Part shown: in pieces, positions 9,101 through 12,670 of the stretch
How positions within the stretch are numbered: position 1 is the stretch's first letter
Layout of the letters: each line of letters starts with the position of its first letter
Assembly (NCBI GenBank): GCA_002347475.1
Contig: DDXI01000145.1
Location: forward strand, 1-12,670
Reading direction: 5' to 3'
Origin: Peptococcaceae bacterium UBA2264
GTDB taxonomy: Bacteria; Bacillota; Desulfitobacteriia; Desulfitobacteriales; Desulfitobacteriaceae
Length of the DNA stretch: 12,670 nt
The notes under the pieces: generated by a model
Databases searched by the model: none
What the model saw: only the letters and a program-made list of their open reading frames with translations
What the model was told of the DNA's origin: nothing
Made by a program: the position numbers and the translations under genes

Positions 9101-10214
9101 GAACTCTTTGAAAAGCAACACTGAGAGGGTATTTGAAATTGTTAAATCAGCATTCAGAACTGGTGATGATTTAAAACTGACTACAATTGATGGTTTTGAA
9201 TTTGATTTATCGAGAGTTGCGTTAAAAGCAGAATTACTTACCAGCGGTATGTCGGATGATGCAGCAGAAACAGCTCTTAAATATTTAGAAGCTGGCTGTT
9301 TCTCAGGTGAGACACTTGTACATGCTAAAGGTGGATGTAAGAGAATTGATGAGATATATGATGGTGAATTAGTTCTATCGAAAAATGTGTACACTGGCGA
9401 AACTGATTATATGCCGGTCAAACAAGTATATATAAAGAGTACAACTGAATTTATTTATTTAAATTTCGAAGACGAGCAAATCAGAACAACTGCATCTCAT
9501 TTGTTCTTTACTAATTCAGGATGGTGGAAGGCGGCAGAAAATCTTAAAGCAGGAGATACGATTATTACATCATCAGATACACAAAAAAAGATAACATCAA
9601 TTTACTTCGAAAAGTTGACGAAACCGGAAAGGATTTACAACCTAAATATTGAAGACTATCATACGTACTATGTAGGTACCTGTGGGTTTCTGGTACATAA
9701 TAACTGCTCAGAGGATATGACAAATGTCGCAAGAAAATTAATTGGAAGAACTGATGCAGATGCTATTTCTGACGGAATAACAGATGTTACCGAAGCAGAG
9801 GCTAAGGCCTCAGGTAGACCTACCTGGAGGCAGTCAGAAGTTGATGCTGCTATAGATTTCCCAAGTTCTGATGGGTATGGAGCCCAAGTATCACTAAAAA
9901 AGGATATTAATGGTGATATTGTGGAGGCTAATTATGGTGAGATAGATAGTGTAAGACCGGATTACTATAAGCCAGGGCATTGTGTTGATATTAAAAACTA
10001 TAACGTAACAACTTCTAACGGCAGGTCAAATCTCATAGAAAATATTAAACAACAATACTGGAAGAGGAAAGAATTCTTTGGTGCTGAAACAAATCAAACT
10101 TTTATTTTAGATGTTAGAGGACAAAACGTCAGCATAGATACATTTTATGAATTAGAAAACGCCATATACAATGGAACTGAGATATTAGTTGAAGTAGTAT
10201 TTAAGCGATTTTAA
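6135..10214 (+). CDS. Secreted polymorphic toxin: transglutaminase-like, Hint, PD-(D/E)XK tip
   Basis: A 1359-residue exported toxin carrier. ATG at 6135 has GGAGGG (6120-6125) 9 bases upstream. The signal peptide has KK at 2-3, a hydrophobic core 8-26 and probable cleavage after AAA at 31-33. A Q-rich, then helical, coiled-coil-like region follows to about 210. A transglutaminase-fold domain (about 275-420) keeps H386 (EHVWAEAYV) and D414 (LPLDPS), but the nucleophile position in GNDYDQA (313-319) is Asp315 instead of Cys, so it is probably non-catalytic. Residues about 875-930 are strongly hydrophobic (two or three possible helices), perhaps for membrane passage. A Hint domain spans 1055-1190: Cys1055 at block A, TxxH at 1119-1122, and a VHNN end (1187-1190) followed by Cys1191, giving self-cleavage. 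The released tip (1191-1359) has a literal PD-(D/E)XK motif: P1275-D1276, then D1285-I-K1287, plus DVRGQ at 1326-1330, so a metal-dependent nuclease is likely. The coding sequence turns AT-rich from about 9060. Immunity-type genes follow at once. The toxin's target (DNA or RNA) is not determinable here. Confidence 0.88.
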   Translation: MKKSTVYLKYIALIVLVTFTFTFVLPINQLAAAEQTQQTQQMLQTQLAQTENQMMPNQSTSRTENSGKSQAKTRLGSFTAELGTWVVKFQTDLDSGNLSQLKTGIKDAKLALKDIRAGICSELAENEKTLQKLNTPNARDKHDKFKAELESKLDNFAALFNKLDVIAAVLKDLKGGGATPEDAAQNKAQLEILKTKIAEINNLLNPEQAAQPLGTLPHNNVSVTPPSPATGAAISAAYMGSSSDSITSALPATPTTEDLAETDEVKFTQATKDLADSLNTPVGIYEYVRNNINFEPYYGSRKGSVGTLEQMAGNDYDQASLLISLLRYKSIPARYVRGIAEIPVEKVQGWTGAETAEAAVKALGSLGIPLVSLVSGGVISAVRLEHVWAEAYVPYENYRGTGAVSGQGVWLPLDPSFKQYEKLPGMNLEEITGLSGETYKSLLQNLGETSADGWAKTNIQSTEISNLLAGTEQQINQYITDNGLTQTTFEQIYGGSKIIPENLGLLPLSLPYKTVEVREESVAITDNHADLVMFSLKGADPFGLNFGGSADFQYCSKAAAIYGKKLTLSWAAATTEDVDLINQYGGIFKVPAYLVQLKPQLKADEETIAVGKPVGLGYRQQFIISINGENITNAVTAGSIYSIGLNYGQTSEKELQNTRTRLSNAQAAMNEENIYSSEITGEILSAAAHIYFSQVDAISKIIATKAQVKATRLLSEAMTGYEAKVSYLFMVPVELSSGSFNIDVDADTFSVVSLNGSQENEKSYMITSGIVASALEHGIYEQILNVPSVSTIKILSEANQQGIPLYTVTKDNLSSVISKLNVVNSVKSDITAAVNNGRTVIIPAEEIRYYNWQGSGYIVLDEETGSAAYMISGGLAGGSAALNVIIALATLTTIMMTAIDIGMLSIALITVANPLVGMLWGTLLLVNIYTLNETVKLAQTYYDTGDPAAAKRIMIDAVLNVALFGAAKVLEKILPQVIKIMDEAVSSIKNSLKSNTERVFEIVKSAFRTGDDLKLTTIDGFEFDLSRVALKAELLTSGMSDDAAETALKYLEAGCFSGETLVHAKGGCKRIDEIYDGELVLSKNVYTGETDYMPVKQVYIKSTTEFIYLNFEDEQIRTTASHLFFTNSGWWKAAENLKAGDTIITSSDTQKKITSIYFEKLTKPERIYNLNIEDYHTYYVGTCGFLVHNNCSEDMTNVARKLIGRTDADAISDGITDVTEAEAKASGRPTWRQSEVDAAIDFPSSDGYGAQVSLKKDINGDIVEANYGEIDSVRPDYYKPGHCVDIKNYNVTTSNGRSNLIENIKQQYWKRKEFFGAETNQTFILDVRGQNVSIDTFYELENAIYNGTEILVEVVFKRF

Positions 10215-10233
10215 TTAAGTGAGGAACCATACT

Positions 10234-10665
10234 ATGAGTATTGGATTTAGGACAAGCGGTATTTGGACTGAATTTGGGGATAGTGATCTGTTGCATGCTT
10301 TTTTCTCGACAATTTGTTATCATCTGGAAGCAAATAATTGGGGTAGCAAATATCCATATTTACAAAAAAAATTATACTATGAAAAAGTTGATCCCGAAGA
10401 GATATCCCCTGCTTTAGATGAATTGATAGATATTCGAGCAAAACTAGCAGTTTTAAAACCAAAAGATGTTATATGGGATGCAGAAGACTTAACAAAAATT
10501 CCACCTGCTTCATTTTATCCAAAAAAAAACGCAGTAAATCTTTCAGAATGTTTTATTGCTGTAAGCGGAAGAAATATCTTTGAGATTCTATTTGAAGTTT
10601 TAGAATTCAGTAAAAGACGAAGAATAAGTGTGAAAATTCAAAGCAGTCATGATTTAGTCAAGTAG
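10234..10665 (+). CDS. Imm70-like immunity protein
   Basis: A 143-residue soluble protein without signal peptide or membrane segment, starting 19 bases after the toxin stop codon. I chose ATG 10234 over the in-frame GTG at 10219 because GTGAGGA at 10219-10225 is itself the ribosome binding site, 8 bases before the ATG. Features that recall the Imm70 family from memory are the opening MSIGFRTSGIWTEFG, the LLHAFFSTICYHLE stretch (19-32), WGSKYPYL (36-43), a VIWDAEDL segment (79-86) and a late IFEILFEVLEF helix. Position directly behind a toxin tip and AT-rich composition like that tip both support a role as its cognate cytoplasmic antitoxin, binding and blocking the nuclease in producing and sibling cells. 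The family name is recognition from memory; the immunity role rests mainly on context. Confidence 0.7.
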   Translation: MSIGFRTSGIWTEFGDSDLLHAFFSTICYHLEANNWGSKYPYLQKKLYYEKVDPEEISPALDELIDIRAKLAVLKPKDVIWDAEDLTKIPPASFYPKKNAVNLSECFIAVSGRNIFEILFEVLEFSKRRRISVKIQSSHDLVK

Positions 10666-10681
10666 ACAGGAGGAATTTTTA

Positions 10682-10978
10682 ATGGAAGCCTTCGAACTGG
10701 ACTGGGGAACCATAACTCCCGAATTCTATAACAGGGAGAAGAATGCCGCTGTGCACATTTTTAATCATAACCTGTCCGGCGAGGAAAACATAAATAGAGC
10801 GATAAAGTTTGCCTTGGGCAGAATTAAATGGTATAGTAAATACCTTCCCCCGGGGTGCAGCAATGAAGTGGTCTTTGATGACAGGGGACAGGATATCGAT
10901 GATAGTGTAAGAAAGCAGTTAGCAAATAGTTTAACGCCATTGGCATTATATGTCAGGTTCATGTCTGAGGGGAGGTAA
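10682..10978 (+). CDS. Free-standing, catalytically dead homologue of the toxin nuclease domain
   Basis: A 98-residue protein with a strong AGGAGG (10668-10673) 8 bases before its ATG, 16 bases after the immunity gene. It belongs to no family I can name, yet it aligns with the toxin tip just upstream. TPEFYN (12-17) matches RPDYYK (toxin 1274-1279). HIFNHNL (25-31) matches DIKNYNV (1285-1291). From there 38 residues run without a gap in both proteins to D66-D-R-G-Q70, matching DVRGQ (1326-1330), and both end in a hydrophobic beta-like strand. The PD...DXK catalytic set (D, D, K) is replaced by E14, H25 and F27, so nuclease activity is not expected. Overall identity is low; the match rests on spaced motifs. 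GC content is around 45%, above the AT-rich toxin tip. It is either an orphan toxin tip that has decayed but kept a start and ribosome binding site, or a nuclease-fold protein reused for immunity. Confidence 0.75.
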   Translation: MEAFELDWGTITPEFYNREKNAAVHIFNHNLSGEENINRAIKFALGRIKWYSKYLPPGCSNEVVFDDRGQDIDDSVRKQLANSLTPLALYVRFMSEGR

Positions 10979-10983
10979 AAAAT

Positions 10984-11283
10984 ATGGCGTATAACATTTT
11001 TGCCGAAACAGATAAGAAAGTTAACTGGGAAGAATTACACCAGAAAATTATGCCCCAAATGCTGGTTGAATATGTGCCAATGCCTGGGATGGGTGTAAAT
11101 GGCGGAGATGCAATGGGTCTTTCTATTCCATCCAAGAATTCTGGAAATAGTGCATGGAAAGAACTGAAATCCATGATTTATGTTCTTGAAATTCAGTTTC
11201 AATTTACATTATATGATATGTATTACGGAGCTAGAGTAGATTCAGTAGTGCTTAATAAAATAAAGGAAAACTTAACAACATGA
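10984..11283 (+). CDS. Unrecognised 99-aa protein, candidate immunity protein
   Basis: I do not recognise this family. The protein is 99 residues, with no signal peptide or membrane helix. It has a Gly/Met/Pro-rich middle (VPMPGMGVNGGDAMG, 31-45) between an N-terminal segment with WEELHQKI and a C-terminal half of hydrophobic/aromatic strand-like sequence (MIYVLEIQFQFTLYDMYY, 64-81) and a short helix. Its ribosome binding site, GGGGAGG at 10969-10975, overlaps the end of the preceding gene and lies 8 bases from the ATG; the gap between the genes is 5 bases, so they are surely cotranscribed and probably translationally linked. Placement after a toxin-tip homologue suggests the immunity partner of that tip. 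This is context only. Confidence 0.7.
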   Translation: MAYNIFAETDKKVNWEELHQKIMPQMLVEYVPMPGMGVNGGDAMGLSIPSKNSGNSAWKELKSMIYVLEIQFQFTLYDMYYGARVDSVVLNKIKENLTT

Positions 11284-11399
11284 GCAACCTAATGCAAGAA
11301 ATATTCCCCAACCATTACAAATACAGATTTGGAGTTTTCTTTTTACCAATATTATCACGAAAGCACTCCTTCATTTACAAACTCATAATACGCCAATAA
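11280..11399 (+). CDS. Possible 39-aa ORF overlapping the preceding stop
   Basis: Its ATG overlaps the TGA of the preceding gene (ATGA), a common sign of translational coupling. The product would be 39 residues, basic and with a short hydrophobic stretch (FGVFFLPIL, 17-25), ending 22 bases before the terminator. There is only a weak AAAGGA about 14 bases upstream of the ATG, and no recognised homology. It could equally be chance open frame at the operon end. Confidence 0.22.
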   Translation: MSNLMQEIFPNHYKYRFGVFFLPILSRKHSFIYKLIIRQ

Positions 11400-11421
11400 A
11401 TGCTGAACAAAAAAAAGACAA

Positions 11422-11451
11422 AACCCCGGTAAGTACGCCGGGGTTGTTTTT
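11422..11451. terminator. Bidirectional terminator, copy 2 of the repeated element
   Basis: A 9-bp stem (AACCCCGGT / GCCGGGGTT, one T-G pair) with AAGTAC loop has a T tract on the right (GTTTTT) and an A-rich left arm that reads as TTTTGTC plus eight T on the minus strand. It lies between the end of the toxin operon and the convergent DUF3467 gene and can serve both. It is nearly identical, including bases after the T tract (GTCATT), to 1225-1267. Confidence 0.85.
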
Positions 11452-11656
11452 CGTCATTAAAATCCAAGTAACCTTATGTTCGGGAGGTCAATTACCTATT
11501 TCAGTAATTCCGTTTAAATTATTTGCAATCCCGATTGAAATTACCTGTGAGGCATTTGAATTTTTTGTAATCTCAAGGGATGTATTATCGATTTACTACC
11601 AGGCAAAGGAATTTGCTGATAATTATAGTCTCGATAACAGCTCCTTAGTCTGGGAG
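11452..11656. other. Convergent spacer without a convincing gene
   Basis: The spacer is AT-rich. A plus-strand open frame crosses it but would start at a TTG inside the terminator T tract, has no placed ribosome binding site and runs into the DUF3467 gene. A 6-bp inverted repeat AGCTCC / GGAGCT (11639-11644 and 11653-11658, 8-base loop) overlaps the DUF3467 stop codon; it is followed by AGTTTTC on the plus strand and by no T tract on the minus strand, so it is at best a weak terminator. Confidence 0.5.
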
Positions 11657-11929
11657 CTAGTTTTCAGGAGTGAGTTTCTTTTCTGCATCCGGACTGGGTT
11701 CAATATTTATTTCCCCAAATGCCTCTTCATATTCTTTGATGTTTTTCTCAAACATTTGTAAAAACGATTTGGCATGTTGTGGGCTCATGACAACCTCAGC
11801 AACAACATCTTCAGGTCCAACCTTGGGATTTTCTCCTGCCCTTTTGGTAGCAAAAACAAGGGTCATATCAAAAATAGTCATTTCCATACCCACAAAATTT
11901 GAATAAACCGGCAGCTTTTTTTCTGACAT
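11657..11929 (-). CDS. DUF3467 family protein
   Basis: A 90-residue cytoplasmic protein of a conserved but uncharacterised family. Diagnostic stretches are VYSNFVGMEMTIFDMTLVFA (8-27), which fits the usual N/F/D pattern, and VVMSPQHAKSFLQMFEKNI (46-64) followed by EYEEAFGEI (66-74), close to the family's typical sequence as I remember it. The length fits the family. The start is fixed by AGGAGG (11944-11939) 9 bases upstream of the ATG at 11929. It lies 90 bases downstream of the SEC-C gene on the same strand and may share its transcript. It belongs to the flanking chromosome and not to the toxin locus. No biochemical role is known to me. Confidence 0.9.
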   Translation of the reverse strand: MSEKKLPVYSNFVGMEMTIFDMTLVFATKRAGENPKVGPEDVVAEVVMSPQHAKSFLQMFEKNIKEYEEAFGEINIEPSPDAEKKLTPEN

Positions 11930-11958
11930 TAAATTTAACCTCCTAATAATTTTCGTTG

Positions 11959-11974
11959 ATCATGATAACATGAT
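11959..11974. repeat. Short inverted repeat upstream of the DUF3467 gene
   Basis: ATCATG / CATGAT, 6 bp perfect with a 4-base ATAA spacer, sits 15 bases upstream of the DUF3467 ribosome binding site. It overlaps TATCAT-like -10 candidates on the minus strand, for which I find no good -35. It might be an operator or simply AT-rich chance. Confidence 0.3.
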
Positions 11975-12019
11975 ATCCCTTTTATTTTCGCCACTAAAAT
12001 TAAGAATCCTGCCACAAAC

Positions 12020-12670
12020 TTATTTTCCGCAACATTTCTTATACTTTTTGCCGCTGCCGCACAGACAAGGATCATTGCGTCCTATGCTAATAGTATTAAC
12101 CAGGGGTATGGCCTTCTCCGATTTTGCCTGAGCAGAATTTGCTATTTTCGCCTGATACTCTGCTGAGCGCTTTCTGTATTCGTCTCTTTCTCCCCGCAGG
12201 ATTTTTCTGTACTCTGCCAGGTCCTGGAGTTCCACGCCATTCAGGACACAATCGCAATATAAGGTTTTCTCCAGACTAATGGAGCAACTGGAATAACCCT
12301 CTTCAATATATTGCTGAATAAGCGGAATTCCCCTGACAGACAATAATTGACCAAGACTGTCCACCAGGACGGCAGCGTCATCCTTGTCCTCTTCAGTGAA
12401 TAGCAATTTCAGGATGGCATCTTCAGCTGCTTCTGTCTTGATTTGTCCCATCAAAGGTGCTGCAAAGATACTGAAATAGCCTTTTTTTAAGCAATAGCGC
12501 TCATAGACAGCTTTTGCGACTGCCTCTGTCCCAATTTTAGCCAGAGCATCCGAGGCTGTTTTGCAGACAAGATCCCCACCGGAATCCAGTTTGGCAATCA
12601 AAACAGGAATCCAAGCTTCATCGCGCAATTCGCCGGCCAGCATTGTCAAATAAACTTCCTTATAAACCCC
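12020..12670 (-). CDS. HEAT-repeat protein with C-terminal SEC-C zinc motif (5' part missing)
   Basis: The frame is open to the right edge of the window, so the N-terminus lies outside. An internal TTG at 12649 and ATG at 12643 are in the middle of a helix-repeat reading and are unlikely starts. The visible part is about 216 residues. HEAT-like helical repeats come first (a stretch such as WIPVLIAKLDSGGD, then DALAKIGTEAV), then a charged helical linker (EYRKILRGERDEYRKRS). It ends in the SEC-C motif GRNDPCLCGSGKKYKKCCGK, which binds zinc through CxC and CC, as in the SecA tail and many stand-alone proteins. The HEAT plus SEC-C combination points to a protein-interaction adaptor; the specific role is unknown. 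The stop at 12020 is 90 bases before the DUF3467 gene on the same strand. Confidence 0.88.
   Translation of the reverse strand, partial: GVYKEVYLTMLAGELRDEAWIPVLIAKLDSGGDLVCKTASDALAKIGTEAVAKAVYERYCLKKGYFSIFAAPLMGQIKTEAAEDAILKLLFTEEDKDDAAVLVDSLGQLLSVRGIPLIQQYIEEGYSSCSISLEKTLYCDCVLNGVELQDLAEYRKILRGERDEYRKRSAEYQAKIANSAQAKSEKAIPLVNTISIGRNDPCLCGSGKKYKKCCGK

Noticed and set aside
10219..10233. GTG start adding five residues to the immunity protein
   Set aside because: The GTGAGGA bases are better read as the ribosome binding site for ATG 10234, which also gives the family-like N-terminus.
11444..11761. Plus-strand frame of 105 codons after the terminator
   Set aside because: Its TTG start lies in the terminator T tract, no ribosome binding site is placed, and its 3' third is antisense to the well-supported DUF3467 gene.
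1..12670. CRISPR array, tRNA, rRNA or transposase
   Set aside because: No regularly spaced identical repeats, no cloverleaf and no DDE or serine/tyrosine recombinase reading was found on either strand.

Overview
The window looks like a chromosomal segment from a low-to-mid-GC Gram-positive-type bacterium, most likely of the Clostridia. The grounds are strong AGGAGG-like ribosome binding sites, Sec signal peptides with no sign of outer-membrane machinery, and housekeeping flanks (a Uup/YfmR-like ABC-F ATPase, a DUF3467 protein, a HEAT/SEC-C protein) of types common in Firmicutes. The exact genus cannot be read from the sequence. The middle of the window is a secreted polymorphic-toxin locus set between these flanks.

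Layout. 1-1085 (minus): C-terminally truncated ABC-F ATPase with an extended -10 promoter. 1086-1497: divergent intergenic region holding that promoter, an intrinsic terminator hairpin pointing right, and a probable promoter for the next gene. 1498-5910 (plus): 1470-aa secreted protein with an alpha/alpha-toroid (prenyltransferase/squalene-cyclase-like) domain, a von Willebrand A domain with intact MIDAS, and serial Ig-like repeats. 5911-6134: gap containing a degenerate 11-12-bp tandem repeat. 6135-10214 (plus): 1359-aa secreted toxin carrier with a helical N-terminus, a transglutaminase-fold domain lacking its cysteine, a hydrophobic segment, a Hint autoprocessing domain and a C-terminal PD-(D/E)XK nuclease-like toxin. 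10234-10665: Imm70-like immunity protein. 10682-10978: a small free-standing protein that aligns with the toxin's nuclease domain but has lost all three catalytic residues. 10984-11283: unrecognised 99-aa protein, a candidate second immunity protein. 11280-11399: doubtful 39-aa ORF coupled to it by ATGA. 11422-11451: bidirectional terminator, a near copy of the one at 1225. 11657-11929 (minus): DUF3467 protein. 12020-12670 (minus): HEAT/SEC-C protein cut by the window edge.

How it may work (inference): the VWA/toroid protein and the toxin carrier are exported by Sec. The Hint domain would release the C-terminal nuclease, and the small downstream genes protect siblings. Base composition drops from about 50% or more GC to about a third near position 9060, well inside the carrier gene, and stays low through the immunity gene. 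This is the expected mark of an exchanged toxin-tip cassette. The 10682 protein has host-like composition and a dead active site, so it is either a relic toxin tip kept with its immunity gene or a nuclease-fold protein reused as an antagonist. It is the most unusual object in the window.
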